Both the position numbers and the translations under genes were made by a program. From Sphingobium boeckii (lineage in GTDB: Bacteria > Pseudomonadota > Alphaproteobacteria > Sphingomonadales > Sphingomonadaceae): a DNA stretch of 64,000 nucleotides. Location of the stretch: the NCBI RefSeq assembly GCF_014199215.1, contig NZ_JACIJC010000005.1:434001-498000 (forward strand), given 5' to 3'. Positions 39,429-48,241 of the stretch are shown here, piece by piece. Positions within the stretch are counted from its first letter, which is position 1; each line of letters opens with the position of its first letter. The notes beneath the pieces are model-generated. The model saw nothing but the letters and a program-made list of their open reading frames with translations. It did not search any database and was not told where the DNA came from.

Positions 39429-40394
39429 ATGGAAATCTTTGTGCTCGTCATTGCCGTGCTGGCGATTGCATTCGTATTTGCGGGCGTCACGGTGGTGCGG
39501 CAGGGGTTTCAATATACGATCGAGCGTTTCGGCCGCTTTACCCATGTCGCGTCGCCGGGCTTCAATCTGATCGTGCCCTTCGTCGATCGCGTCGGCCGCA
39601 AGATCAACATGATGGAGCAGGTACTCGATATTCCCGGCCAGGAAATCATCACCAAGGACAATGCCATGGTCGCGGTGGATGGCGTGGTGTTCTTCCAGGT
39701 GCTCGATCCCGCCAAGGCGGCCTATGAAGTTTCCGAACTGTATGTGGCGATCCTCCAGCTCACCACCACCAATTTGCGCACCGTGATGGGCTCGATGGAT
39801 CTGGACGAGACGCTCTCCAAGCGCGACGAGATCAACGCGCGGCTGCTCTCGGTGGTCGATCATGCCACCACAAGCTGGGGCGTGAAGATCACCCGCGTCG
39901 AGGTGAAGGACATCCGCCCGCCCGCCGATATCGTGAACGCCATGGGCCGGCAGATGAAGGCAGAGCGCGAGAAGCGCGCGGTGATCCTCGAATCGGAAGG
40001 CAGCCGCGCATCGGCCATCCTGCGCGCCGAGGGCGAGAAGCAATCCCAGATTCTGGAGGCCGAGGGCCGCCGCGAAGCCGCCTTTCGTGACGCCGAGGCG
40101 CGCGAACGCTCCGCCGAGGCGGAGGCCAAGGCGACCCAGGTCGTATCCGAAGCCATCGCCGGTGGCGGCGCGCAGGCGATCAACTATTTCGTCGCGCAGA
40201 AATATGTCGAAGCCGTCAGCCAGTTCGCCACCTCGCCCAATGCCAAGACGATCCTGTTCCCGGTCGAAGCCACCGCGCTGATCGGCACGCTGGGCGGGAT
40301 CGGCGCGCTGGCGAAGGAAGCGTTCGGCGATGGCCCGACCACGCCCCCCGCGCCGAGCAAGCCGCGTCGTGCGGGTCCGTTCGAACAGGCCTGA
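39429..40394 (+). CDS. SPFH/band-7 (stomatin-like) membrane protein
   Basis: 321 residues; GGGGAG precedes the ATG by seven bases. One N-terminal membrane segment (MEIFVLVIAVLAIAFVFAGVTVV) leads into the SPFH domain (VRQGFQYTIERFGRFTHVASPGFNLIVPFVDRV). A long Ala/Glu/Arg-rich coiled coil follows (about 175-245: ERSAEAEAKATQVVSEAIA) and a Pro-rich tail. QmcA-like proteins of this kind organise membrane microdomains and interact with NfeD, whose gene follows 11 bases later. Confidence 0.93.
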   Translation: MEIFVLVIAVLAIAFVFAGVTVVRQGFQYTIERFGRFTHVASPGFNLIVPFVDRVGRKINMMEQVLDIPGQEIITKDNAMVAVDGVVFFQVLDPAKAAYEVSELYVAILQLTTTNLRTVMGSMDLDETLSKRDEINARLLSVVDHATTSWGVKITRVEVKDIRPPADIVNAMGRQMKAEREKRAVILESEGSRASAILRAEGEKQSQILEAEGRREAAFRDAEARERSAEAEAKATQVVSEAIAGGGAQAINYFVAQKYVEAVSQFATSPNAKTILFPVEATALIGTLGGIGALAKEAFGDGPTTPPAPSKPRRAGPFEQA

Positions 40395-40405
40395 GAGGTA
40401 TCGCG

Positions 40406-40852
40406 ATGATGAACCTGTTTCCGATCGAAGCGCATTGGGTCTGGATGATCCTGGCGGCAGTGCTCGCCACGGCGGAGATCATCGTGCCGGGATTTTTCCT
40501 GATCTGGATCGGCTTTGCCGCGCTGATCACGGGATTGGTCACGCTGATGCTGGGGATAACCGAGGCGCTTCAGTTCGCGCTATTCGCGATGCTCGCCATC
40601 GCCGCGGTCTTCGCCGGGCGGCGCTGGTTCGCGCTCAATCCGATCGAATCGAGCGATCCGTTGCTCAATGACCGTGCTGCACGGCTGGTGGGCGAGCATG
40701 TCACCGTGGTGGAGGCCATTGACGGCGGCGAAGGCCGGGTCCGCGTGGGCGACGGCGTATGGCCCGCCCGCGGCGCGGACGCCGCCATCGGCACACGGCT
40801 GCGCGTGACCGGAATCGAAAAGGGCGCGCTCCTGGTGGAACGCGCCCTTTAG
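40406..40852 (+). CDS. NfeD family protein
   Basis: 148 residues. Three membrane segments fill the first half (AHWVWMILAAVLATAEIIVPGFFLIWIGFAALITGLVTLML, then LQFALFAMLAIAAVFAG); a short C-terminal OB-like beta domain follows (GEHVTVVEAIDGGEGRVRVGDGVWPARG). This is the short NfeD form that pairs with SPFH proteins. It ends inside a terminator hairpin. Confidence 0.9.
   Translation: MMNLFPIEAHWVWMILAAVLATAEIIVPGFFLIWIGFAALITGLVTLMLGITEALQFALFAMLAIAAVFAGRRWFALNPIESSDPLLNDRAARLVGEHVTVVEAIDGGEGRVRVGDGVWPARGADAAIGTRLRVTGIEKGALLVERAL
40819..40850. terminator. Hairpin within the 3' end of nfeD
   Basis: AAAGGGCGCG at 40819-40828 pairs perfectly with CGCGCCCTTT at 40841-40850 around 12 bases. The stem is part of the last nfeD codons. 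With A- and T-runs on its two sides it could serve both nfeD and the convergent reductase gene. Confidence 0.6.
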
Positions 40853-40871
40853 GATCAGTGGCGGTGCGAGA

Positions 40872-41687
40872 TCACCCGACGAAGGCGCGTTCGATCACAT
40901 AATGGCCCGGCTTGGCGTTGGAGCCTTCTTCAAAACCCAGCGCATCCAGATCGGCGGCCAGATCCTTGATCATCGCCATCGATCCGCACATCATGATGCG
41001 ATCGGTTTCCGGGCTGAGCGCGCGCGGGCCGGTGGACCGGCTGCCGAACAATTTGCCGTTTTCGATCAGATCACCGATTCGCCCCGTGGTGTGGAAGGGC
41101 TCGCGCGTCACGGTGGGCACATATTCGAACTGGAGCAGTGCCTGATCCTGCACCAGCGGATCGCCGGCAAGCTGGCTCTCGAGCGTGTCGCGAAACGCGA
41201 GATCGCTTACGCGGCGCACGCAATGCACGAGGATGATCTGGCTATACATATCATACACATCGGGATCGCGGATCAGGCTGAGGAACGGTGCCAGGCCGGT
41301 TCCGGTGGATAGCATGATGAGACGCCCGCCCGGCAGCAGCGCATCGGTCACCAGCGTGCCGACGGGCTTGCGGCCGAGAAAGATCTGATCGCCCGGCTCG
41401 ATCTTCTGGAGCCGGGATGTCAGCGGACCATCCTCCACCTTGATCGAGAGGAATTCCAGCTCGTCGGCATAGGAAGGGCTGGCGATCGAATAGGCGCGCA
41501 GCAACGGACGGCCCTCGCCGGGCAGGCCGATCATCACGAATTCGCCCGAACGGAAGCGGAAGCTGGGCGGCCGCGTGATCGTGAAACTGAACAGATGTTC
41601 GTTCCAATGCTTCACCGTGAGAACTTCCTCCACGGTCAACGCCGCGGACGGCGCCAATGCCGTCATTTCCGAATTCCTGTCGCTCAT
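40872..41687 (-). CDS. fpr: Ferredoxin--NADP reductase
   Basis: 271 residues. FAD-binding beta-barrel with RAYSIASPSYADELEFLSIKVEDGPLTSRL (RxYS FAD motif near residue 65), NADP-binding half with LIMLSTGTGLAPFLSLIRDPDVYD, and the terminal AKPGHYVIERAFVG, typical of the bacterial Fpr group. It exchanges electrons between NADPH and ferredoxin/flavodoxin, for Fe-S repair and oxidative stress. Its ATG overlaps the stop of a doubtful small upstream ORF by one base. Confidence 0.95.
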   Translation of the reverse strand: MSDRNSEMTALAPSAALTVEEVLTVKHWNEHLFSFTITRPPSFRFRSGEFVMIGLPGEGRPLLRAYSIASPSYADELEFLSIKVEDGPLTSRLQKIEPGDQIFLGRKPVGTLVTDALLPGGRLIMLSTGTGLAPFLSLIRDPDVYDMYSQIILVHCVRRVSDLAFRDTLESQLAGDPLVQDQALLQFEYVPTVTREPFHTTGRIGDLIENGKLFGSRSTGPRALSPETDRIMMCGSMAMIKDLAADLDALGFEEGSNAKPGHYVIERAFVG

Positions 41688-41905
41688 TATTCACTATTCC
41701 CTGCCGAACGCCCCTGTTGCACAGGCGCTTCCGGTAACAAGCCAGCCTGGGCCAGCCTAAACGCGATTGCGGTTAGCGCCGTAAACCCGTGCATGAAAGC
41801 AATTTCATCTATCATACGCCCTAGTTCTCGTGCCTGCCGCCACCAATCGCGCTCCAAATGGCCACTTATGCGAATGGTTCGCAATAATGCGATTAATGCA
41901 GCCAT
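41687..41905 (-). CDS. Doubtful small ORF upstream of fpr, 72 residues
   Basis: Reads MAALIALLRTIRISGHLERDWW, then a second helix-like part with DEIAFMHGFTALTAIAFRLA. I do not recognise it. For: it fills the space between two genes on the same strand and its stop overlaps the fpr start (TAATG). Against: its codons (TTA, CTA, ATA, AGG) are rare in every neighbour, the region is AT-richer than its surroundings, and no ribosome binding site is obvious. It may be a recently acquired gene or simply the fpr leader. Confidence 0.35.
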   Translation of the reverse strand: MAALIALLRTIRISGHLERDWWRQARELGRMIDEIAFMHGFTALTAIAFRLAQAGLLPEAPVQQGRSAGNSE

Positions 41906-41914
41906 GACCAAGCG

Positions 41915-42372
41915 TCAAGCCGGTGCCGCCGCCATAGGCTGGAGATCGGGGGCGATGAAATCCTTCCGCGCGGCTACCGAAAGCAGCGTGTCTCGACGAT
42001 AAAAACGCAACGGCCAGTCCCGCCGCCCGCGATCGGACAGCAGCAGAGCGTTGACACTTTCACGCAGCGGTTCGTCGGCGGGGCGCTCCGCCAGATGCTG
42101 CCTTACCGCGATGATGAAGCGCGCGTGATGGTCTCGTGATACCCCTGCATATCGTCATTCACGCCGCCCACGCTGGCGTTATACCTGCTGATGATATCGC
42201 GCATCTCGCATTCTGGCGCGATATCAGGCCGTTCGCGCACGATGAACGCACAGGCGCCCAGATGGGCCTCATGCGTCCATTCGGCCTTGGGCAGGGTCTG
42301 CAGGATCAGCCCCTCCCCCACATGGCGGATCGCGGCGTCGCTGGTGAACAGTCTTGGTGTGTGATCGGTCAT
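41915..42372 (-). pseudogene. Conserved hypothetical gene broken by a frameshift
   Basis: Starts MTDHTPRLFTSDAAIRHVGEG and runs in frame to about residue 84 (QGYHETITR), then meets a stop at 42103. If one base is restored within the GCGCGC run at about 42118-42125, the protein continues as AFIIAVRQHLAERPADEP, then DWPLRFYRRDTLLSVAARKD and stops at 41915, giving about 152 residues with normal GC-rich codons throughout. The total of 458 bases is one short of a multiple of three. The family has no name I can give. It is either inactivated or a sequencing error. Confidence 0.8.
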
Positions 42373-42414
42373 ATCCGGGCTTTCTTCTCAGAAGGCCCGG
42401 ATATCTGACCGGGC
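42371..42414 (-). promoter_or_regulatory. Alternative hairpins downstream of pckA
   Basis: ATATCCGGGC (42371-42380) pairs perfectly with GCCCGGATAT (42395-42404). The same middle arm can instead pair with CCGGGC (42409-42414). The two stems exclude each other, as in an attenuator. No long T-run follows. The element ends at the start codon of the frameshifted gene. Confidence 0.5.
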
Positions 42415-42418
42415 CGTA

Positions 42419-44017
42419 TCAGGCGGCTGTCGGAGCAGCCTGGCGCACGCCTTCATCAACATGCTCTTCGAATTGCTCGAAATTGTCGATAAACTGCTTC
42501 ACCAGCTTTTGCGCGGTGGCGTCATAGCCTTCCTTGTCCGCCCAGGTGGAACGGGGATCGAGGATCGCGCTGTCCACGCCCGCCACGCTTACCGGCACCT
42601 TGAAGCCGAAATTGGGATCGGTGCGGAATTCCGCATCGTTCAAACTACCGTCCAGCGCCGCGTTCAGCAGGGCACGGGTTGCCTTGATCGGCATCCTTTT
42701 GCCGGTGCCATATTGGCCGCCGGTCCAGCCGGTATTCACCAGCCAGCAATCCACGCCGCCCTTGGCGATGCGCGATTTGAGCAGATTGCCGTAAACCGAA
42801 GGGTGGCGCGGCATGAACGGCGCGCCGAAACAGGTGGAGAAGGTGGCCGATGGCTCGGTCACGCCGATTTCGGTGCCCGCGACGCGCGCGGTATAGCCCG
42901 AAAGGAAGTGATACATCGCCTGATCCGGCGTCAGCTTCGCGATCGGGGGCAGCACGCCATAGGCGTCTGCGGTCAGCATGATCACATTCGCCGGAACCGG
43001 CCCCATATTGTCTTCAGAGGCATTGGGGATGAATTCGATCGGATAGGAGCCGCGGCTGTTTTCGGCCAGGCTGTTATCGTCAAAGTCCAGTTCACGCGTC
43101 TCTGGATCAATCACCACATTTTCCAGCACCGTGCCGAAGCGCTTGGACGTGGCATAAATCTCGGGTTCGGCCTCCGCCGACAGATTGATCATCTTGGCAT
43201 AACAGCCGCCTTCGAAATTGAAGACCGCCGTATCGGACCAGCCATGTTCGTCGTCACCGATAAGCGTGCGCGAGGCGTCTGCCGAAAGCGTCGTCTTGCC
43301 GGTCCCCGAAAGCCCGAAGAAGATCGCCGTCTTGCCGTCTGCGCCGATATTGGCGGAGCAGTGCATCGGCATAATGCCTTCCACCGGCAGCTTGTAGTTC
43401 AGGATGCCGAAGACGGATTTCTTCATCTCACCGGCATAAGCCGTGCCGCCGATCAGGATGAGCTTTTCGGTGAAGTTGACCGCAACCACGGTTTCGCTCC
43501 GGCAGCCGTGACGCTCCGGATCAGCGCGGAAGCTGGGAAGATCGATGATCGTGAATTCCGGTACGAAGCCGGGCAGATCGGCCGCATCCGGGCGCACCAG
43601 CAGCGTTTTGATGAACAGATTGTGCCAGGCCAATTCGTTGATCACGCGCACGTTCACACGGTGCTCGGGCTGAGATCCACCGAACAGATCCTGGACGAAA
43701 AGCGTCTTCCGCTCGCCAACGGCCTTCAGGAAATCTTCCTTCAGCGCGGCGAAATGCGCAGGCGTCATGCCCTTGTTCGTCTTGCCCCACCACACGGTGT
43801 CTTCGGTTTCGGCGTCGCGCACGATGAACTTGTCATTGGCGGAGCGACCAGTGTGCTTGCCGGTGGCCACGACCAGCGGGCCGTCCTTCGCCAATATGCC
43901 TTCGCCGCGGCTCAGCGCCTGCTCCACGAGCGGCGCGGTCAGCAGATTCCAGTGAACCTCGGCCTGGGTTGCAATGCCCTGATCGGCGAGGGAATAACCG
44001 GGTACACGGTCTGCCAC
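42419..44017 (-). CDS. pckA: Phosphoenolpyruvate carboxykinase (ATP)
   Basis: 532 residues from GTG 44017, fixed by AGGAGG eight to nine bases upstream; codons before it were rejected. Converts oxaloacetate and ATP to PEP, the entry to gluconeogenesis. The kinase-1 P-loop is GLSGTGKTT (235-243), preceded by [10 protein letters not shown] and followed by LIGDDEHGW (kinase-2). [14 protein letters not shown] near residue 51 and [12 protein letters not shown] are the substrate and metal regions of the ATP-type enzyme. It diverges from chvI; the gap contains a 14-bp palindrome. Confidence 0.97.
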   Translation of the reverse strand: MADRVPGYSLADQGIATQAEVHWNLLTAPLVEQALSRGEGILAKDGPLVVATGKHTGRSANDKFIVRDAETEDTVWWGKTNKGMTPAHFAALKEDFLKAVGERKTLFVQDLFGGSQPEHRVNVRVINELAWHNLFIKTLLVRPDAADLPGFVPEFTIIDLPSFRADPERHGCRSETVVAVNFTEKLILIGGTAYAGEMKKSVFGILNYKLPVEGIMPMHCSANIGADGKTAIFFGLSGTGKTTLSADASRTLIGDDEHGWSDTAVFNFEGGCYAKMINLSAEAEPEIYATSKRFGTVLENVVIDPETRELDFDDNSLAENSRGSYPIEFIPNASEDNMGPVPANVIMLTADAYGVLPPIAKLTPDQAMYHFLSGYTARVAGTEIGVTEPSATFSTCFGAPFMPRHPSVYGNLLKSRIAKGGVDCWLVNTGWTGGQYGTGKRMPIKATRALLNAALDGSLNDAEFRTDPNFGFKVPVSVAGVDSAILDPRSTWADKEGYDATAQKLVKQFIDNFEQFEEHVDEGVRQAAPTAA

Positions 44018-44124
44018 TTTGAAATCCTCCTGGATGCGCTGGAACCCGCTTTGAACAGGCGGTAGTCCCCGTAATTTCTCGGCGCATATCGCGTGCTGGA
44101 CCACTGGTCAAACCGCGGGAAACC

Positions 44125-44138
44125 TGACACCGGTGTCA
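44125..44138. promoter_or_regulatory. Palindromic operator candidate, TGACACCGGTGTCA
   Basis: A perfect 14-bp palindrome with central CCGG, located between divergent pckA and chvI, 108 bases from the pckA start and 75 from the chvI start. Size, symmetry and central CG match LacI-family operators. No LacI-type gene is in the window, so the binding protein is unknown. Confidence 0.55.
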
Positions 44139-44212
44139 AAAATCCCGATCTTGGAATTGCCCGTGACGCGCGCTTGCTCTAAGCGAATGGGAGCAAGGGA
44201 GCAGCCGTCCAC

Positions 44213-44917
44213 ATGTCCGCCACGATCGCGCTCGTCGATGACGATCGCAACATCCTGACTTCGGTGTCGATCGCGCTCCAGGCCGAAGGTTTCACGACGC
44301 GACTCTATACGGACGGCGAAAACGCCCTGAAGGCTCTCAGCGAAAACCCGCCCGATCTGTGCGTGTTCGATATCAAGATGCCGCGGATGGATGGGCTGGA
44401 GCTGCTTCGCCGCCTGCGCGAGAAGAGCCATGTCCCCGTGATATTTCTCACGTCCAAGGATGATGAGCTGGACGAGGCGCTTGGCCTGGCCATGGGGGCG
44501 GACGATTATATCGCCAAGCCCTTTTCCCAACGCCTGCTGATCGCCCGGATCCGCGCCATTTTGCGCCGCACCGAATTGGCGGCGCAGCCCGCGGGCGCAA
44601 GCGAGGAGCCGGTCGAGCTGCTGAGCCGTGGCCGTCTCGAAATGGACCCCGCCAAGCACCGGGTCCACTGGGCCGGCGCGGATGTGACGCTTACCGTGAC
44701 TGAATTCCTGATCCTCGAATCGCTCGCGCGGCGACCCGGCGTCGTCAAATCGCGCGACCAGCTCATGGATGCCGCCTATACGGAAGATATGTATGTGGAT
44801 GACCGCACAATAGACAGCCACATCAAGCGCCTGCGCCGCAAATTCCGGCAGGTGGACGGGGAGTTCGACGCCATAGATACGCTGTACGGCCGTGGATACC
44901 GATTTACGGAGGAGTGA
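44213..44917 (+). CDS. chvI: Response regulator ChvI
   Basis: 234 residues, OmpR/PhoB type. Receiver domain with acidic D9-D10-D11 (LVDDDRNIL), phosphoacceptor D53 ([10 protein letters not shown]), T80 (FLTSKDD) and K102 (AKPF). The winged-helix domain (about 130-232) contains [27 protein letters not shown] and [12 protein letters not shown], ending in GRGYRF. With ChvG it controls envelope and acid-stress genes in alphaproteobacteria. chvG starts inside its 3' end. Confidence 0.95.
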   Translation: MSATIALVDDDRNILTSVSIALQAEGFTTRLYTDGENALKALSENPPDLCVFDIKMPRMDGLELLRRLREKSHVPVIFLTSKDDELDEALGLAMGADDYIAKPFSQRLLIARIRAILRRTELAAQPAGASEEPVELLSRGRLEMDPAKHRVHWAGADVTLTVTEFLILESLARRPGVVKSRDQLMDAAYTEDMYVDDRTIDSHIKRLRRKFRQVDGEFDAIDTLYGRGYRFTEE

Positions 44918-46466
44918 CGAGAGCGATCTGTCGCTCGTCTGGTCGGGCCGGCTGTCGCTCACGCGCCGCATTCTGGCGGTCAATATCTTTGCGCTTGCGC
45001 TTCTGGCGGGCGGGTTCTTCTATCTGGACAGCTATCGCACCCGCCTGATCGACGAGCGCAGCGCCCAGGCGGCGCGCGAGATCGAGCTGATGTCGCGTGC
45101 AGTCACGCTGGCGGACGTACGCGATCGGGACCGGCTGATCGCATCGCTCGCCGAGGAAAGCGAAGGCCGGTTGCGCCTCTACGCGCCCGATGGTGCGTTG
45201 GTGGCGGATAGCTGGCGGATCATCCGCCCCAATTATACGCTGCGTGATCCCGATGACGAACGCTGGCAGCGGCATGTCGCGCGCTTCCTCGATCGCGCGC
45301 TCGATGCCGTGGTCAGCGCCAAGCGCCTCGAAGCTTATGTCGAGCCCGCGGTGGATCGCGCCACCAACTGGCCCGAAGTACGCGCCGCGCTCGCCACCCG
45401 CACGGCCACGACCGAGTTGCGCTATGCGCCGGATCGCACGCCGATGCTGTCTGCGGCCATCCCGGTGCGCGGCACCAAGGGTGGCGCGTTGCTGTTTACG
45501 GAAAACACGCGCGACATAACGCGGATCGTGCGCGCCGAGCGCTTTCGCCTGGGCATCGTCATCGCGGTGGTTTCGATCGTCTCGGTCCTGCTCTCGCTTT
45601 TTCTCGCGCGCACCATCGTACGGCCGCTGCGCCGCCTCGCCTGGGCGGCGGTGCGGGTCAGGCTGGGGCGCGCACGCGATGTCGAGGTGCCCCGCCTGCC
45701 CTCTCGTCGCGACGAGATCGGGATGCTCGCGCGCGCGCTTTCGGATATGAGCCATGCGCTCAACAGCCGGATCGACGCGATCGAGGCCTTCGCCGCCGAT
45801 GTCACGCATGAGCTGAAAAATCCGCTCGCCTCGTTGCGTTCGGCGGTCGAAAGCCTGCAGATGGTCAAGGATCCGGGGCTGCAGAAGCAATTGCTCGATA
45901 TCGTGAACGATGATGTCCTGCGGCTGGATCGGCTGATCACCGACGTGGCCGATGCGTCGCGCCTGGACGCGCAGCTTTCGCGCGCCGCGTTTGAGCCGGT
46001 CGATCTCGGCCGGATGATCGAGGATATGCTCAAGGTACGCGAAGCCCGCGCGCCGGCAAGCGAAACCCGCATCGCCTTCGCCCGGCCGCGCAAGAGCACC
46101 GCCGTGGTGATGGGCGATCCCGCCAAGCTCGTGCGCGTGGTGGAAAATCTTTTGGACAATGCCGTGTCCTTCTCGCCGCCCGGCGGACTGGTACGGGTGG
46201 ACGCGACGCGCGACGCAGACAAGGTGCTGCTCTCCGTCGAGGATGAGGGGCCGGGCGTCCCCGTTCATGCGCGCGAGGCGATCTTCAGCCGCTTCCACAG
46301 CGACCGGCCGGAAGGCGAAGCGTTCGGCCGTCACTCGGGTCTTGGTCTTTCCATAGCCAAAACGATCGTGGACGGGCATAATGGCACGATCACAGTGCAC
46401 GATCGCGCCGGGTCTCAACAGGGCGCGCGTTTCCTCGTCACGCTTCCGGTTGCGGAGATATCCTGA
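44892..46466 (+). CDS. chvG: Sensor histidine kinase ChvG
   Basis: 524 residues from GTG 44892, overlapping chvI by 26 bases. TM1 about 27-45 and TM2 about 218-240 enclose a periplasmic sensor domain of about 170 residues; HAMP about 241-295; HisKA with [13 protein letters not shown], phospho-acceptor His306; ATPase with [20 protein letters not shown] and [13 protein letters not shown]. The periplasmic domain is the part held by the ExoR repressor in rhizobia; no exoR is seen here. hprK begins on the next base after its stop. Confidence 0.95.
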   Translation: MDTDLRRSDESDLSLVWSGRLSLTRRILAVNIFALALLAGGFFYLDSYRTRLIDERSAQAAREIELMSRAVTLADVRDRDRLIASLAEESEGRLRLYAPDGALVADSWRIIRPNYTLRDPDDERWQRHVARFLDRALDAVVSAKRLEAYVEPAVDRATNWPEVRAALATRTATTELRYAPDRTPMLSAAIPVRGTKGGALLFTENTRDITRIVRAERFRLGIVIAVVSIVSVLLSLFLARTIVRPLRRLAWAAVRVRLGRARDVEVPRLPSRRDEIGMLARALSDMSHALNSRIDAIEAFAADVTHELKNPLASLRSAVESLQMVKDPGLQKQLLDIVNDDVLRLDRLITDVADASRLDAQLSRAAFEPVDLGRMIEDMLKVREARAPASETRIAFARPRKSTAVVMGDPAKLVRVVENLLDNAVSFSPPGGLVRVDATRDADKVLLSVEDEGPGVPVHAREAIFSRFHSDRPEGEAFGRHSGLGLSIAKTIVDGHNGTITVHDRAGSQQGARFLVTLPVAEIS

Positions 46467-46898
46467 GTGACGGTGCCGTCTTCCGAAATGCTTCATGCCT
46501 CCACTGTGGCGATTCATGGCCATGCCGTGCTGATCGCCGGCCCATCGGGCAGCGGAAAATCCGATCTCGCGCTGCGCCTGATCGATCGCGGGGCCACGCT
46601 GGTCAGCGATGATTATACGCTGGTGAAGAATGACGGCGCAGGATTGATCGCCTGCGCCGCGCCGAACATCGCGGGCCGGATCGAAGTGCGCGGGATCGGG
46701 ATCATCGAGACGGCCTTTGTCGATGCACAGCCGGCTTCGCTCTTCGTCCAATTGTCGGAAGACGTGATCCGGATGCCGGGGGAAGACGATATCCGGATGA
46801 TTGCCGGTATCGGGGTCGCCTGCATCACGCTCAATGGTCTCGAAGCATCCGCCCCGATCAAGGTGGAAATTGCGCTGAACGCAGTGCTCGGCCGATGA
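46467..46898 (+). CDS. hprK: HPr kinase/phosphorylase, short form
   Basis: 143 residues, only the catalytic C-terminal half of the Gram-positive HprK, as usual in alphaproteobacteria. P-loop GPSGSGKS at 25-32, Asp pair 48-49 (VSDDYT), and the HprK signature IEVRGIGII (72-80). It phosphorylates a serine of HPr and reverses this. It starts at GTG directly after the chvG stop and overlaps rapZ by four bases, so envelope sensing and PTS regulation are made from one message. Confidence 0.93.
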   Translation: MTVPSSEMLHASTVAIHGHAVLIAGPSGSGKSDLALRLIDRGATLVSDDYTLVKNDGAGLIACAAPNIAGRIEVRGIGIIETAFVDAQPASLFVQLSEDVIRMPGEDDIRMIAGIGVACITLNGLEASAPIKVEIALNAVLGR

Positions 46899-47815
46899 GC
46901 ACACGGCCCAAAAGGATCTTGCTGGTCACGGGCATGTCCGGTGCTGGCAAATCCACGGTGATGAACTGCCTGGAGGATATGGGCTGGGAAGCGGTGGAAA
47001 ATCTTCCGCTCGGCCTGCTCGATCGTCTGCTAGCCGCGCCGCAAGCCTTAGGCGCGCTGGAGGATGATCGTCCGCTGGCGCTGGGCATCGACAGCCGCAC
47101 CCGCGGCTTCGACGCCGATCGGATCATCATGCGGATCAAGCAGCTCCGCGAATTGCATGGCTTTGATGTCGAAACGGTGTTTCTCGATTGCACCGGAGCC
47201 GAACTGGAGCGGCGCTTTTCGCAGACCCGCCGCCGCCATCCCATGGCGCTTGATCGCCCGGTATCAGACGGCATCGCACGGGAACGCGAATTGCTTGGCC
47301 CGTTGCGCCATTGGGCCGAGCATATCATCGACACCACCGAAACCGGCACCAACGAGCTTCAGCAGCGTATCCGCGCGCGTTTTGGAGAAACCAAGGCGGA
47401 GGAACCGACGCTGACCGTGATGTCATTCGGCTATTCCCGCGGCGTGCCGCGCAACGCCGATCTGGTGCTGGACATGCGCTTCCTGCGCAATCCGCATTGG
47501 GACCGGCTGTTGCGCCCTTTGACCGGGCTTGATCCCGCGGTCGGCGCCTATGTGGCCGAAGATCCGGCTTATGATCAGGCGCTGTCCCAGATTGAATCGC
47601 TGCTTCTTTTGCTTCTGCCACGTTACCGGCATGAGGGAAAATCCTATATAACCATTGCCTTTGGCTGCACCGGGGGGCGACATCGCTCAGTTCATGTGGC
47701 GGAAACGATCGCTGGGCGGTTGCGCGACGCAGCATTTTCGCCCACGGTCGCGCACCGCGATCTGGCCTCGACTCCGCTGGACGCGATGGAGGGGGCTCCT
47801 GTCGGACCTGTGTGA
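46895..47815 (+). CDS. rapZ: RNase adapter protein RapZ
   Basis: 306 residues. N-terminal P-loop GMSGAGKS (13-20) in a kinase-like domain and C-terminal sugar-phosphate-binding domain with IAFGCTGGRHRSVHVAETIAGRL. In E. coli it senses glucosamine-6-phosphate and directs RNase E against GlmZ; in alphaproteobacteria the target is unknown. ATG overlaps the hprK stop (ATGA). Its place inside the HprK-EIIA-HPr operon suggests a link with amino-sugar or cell-wall supply. Confidence 0.94.
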   Translation: MSTRPKRILLVTGMSGAGKSTVMNCLEDMGWEAVENLPLGLLDRLLAAPQALGALEDDRPLALGIDSRTRGFDADRIIMRIKQLRELHGFDVETVFLDCTGAELERRFSQTRRRHPMALDRPVSDGIARERELLGPLRHWAEHIIDTTETGTNELQQRIRARFGETKAEEPTLTVMSFGYSRGVPRNADLVLDMRFLRNPHWDRLLRPLTGLDPAVGAYVAEDPAYDQALSQIESLLLLLLPRYRHEGKSYITIAFGCTGGRHRSVHVAETIAGRLRDAAFSPTVAHRDLASTPLDAMEGAPVGPV

Positions 47816-47836
47816 CATGCAATTACGGATGACTTC

Positions 47837-48241
47837 ATGATCGGATTGGTATTGGTGACCCATGGCCTGCTGGCCAAGGAATTCGTGGTCGCCATGGAAC
47901 ATGTCGTTGGCCCTCAAACCGCGATCGAGGCGATCTGTATCGGCCCCGAGGACGATATGGACCTGCGCCGCAAGGATATCGCCGCCGCCATCGCGGCAGT
48001 GGACACCGGCAAGGGGGTGATCCTGCTGACCGATCTGTTCGGCGGCACGCCTTCGAATCTCGCCATCTCGCTGATGCAGCCGGGCAAGATCGAGGTGATC
48101 GCCGGCGTCAATCTGCCCATGCTGATCCGGCTGGAAGGCGCGCGCCGCGCCATGGCCGTGAAGGAAGCCGTCGCCGCCGCGCGCGAGGCGGGGCGCAAAT
48201 ATATTTCGGTCGCGTCCGAGGTGCTGGGAGAATCGGTATGA
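47837..48241 (+). CDS. PTS EIIA component (mannose type)
   Basis: 134 residues. Begins MIGLVLVTHGLLAKEF with the phosphorylatable His9, then ILLTDLFGGTPSNLAISLM, the mannose-family EIIA fold. No EIIB, EIIC or EIID gene is nearby, so it is a regulatory rather than a transport component. It overlaps HPr by four bases. Confidence 0.93.
   Translation: MIGLVLVTHGLLAKEFVVAMEHVVGPQTAIEAICIGPEDDMDLRRKDIAAAIAAVDTGKGVILLTDLFGGTPSNLAISLMQPGKIEVIAGVNLPMLIRLEGARRAMAVKEAVAAAREAGRKYISVASEVLGESV

Noticed and set aside
44904-46904. 666-codon minus-strand open frame opposite chvG and hprK
   Set aside because: Antisense shadow; chvG and hprK on the plus strand carry complete motif sets.
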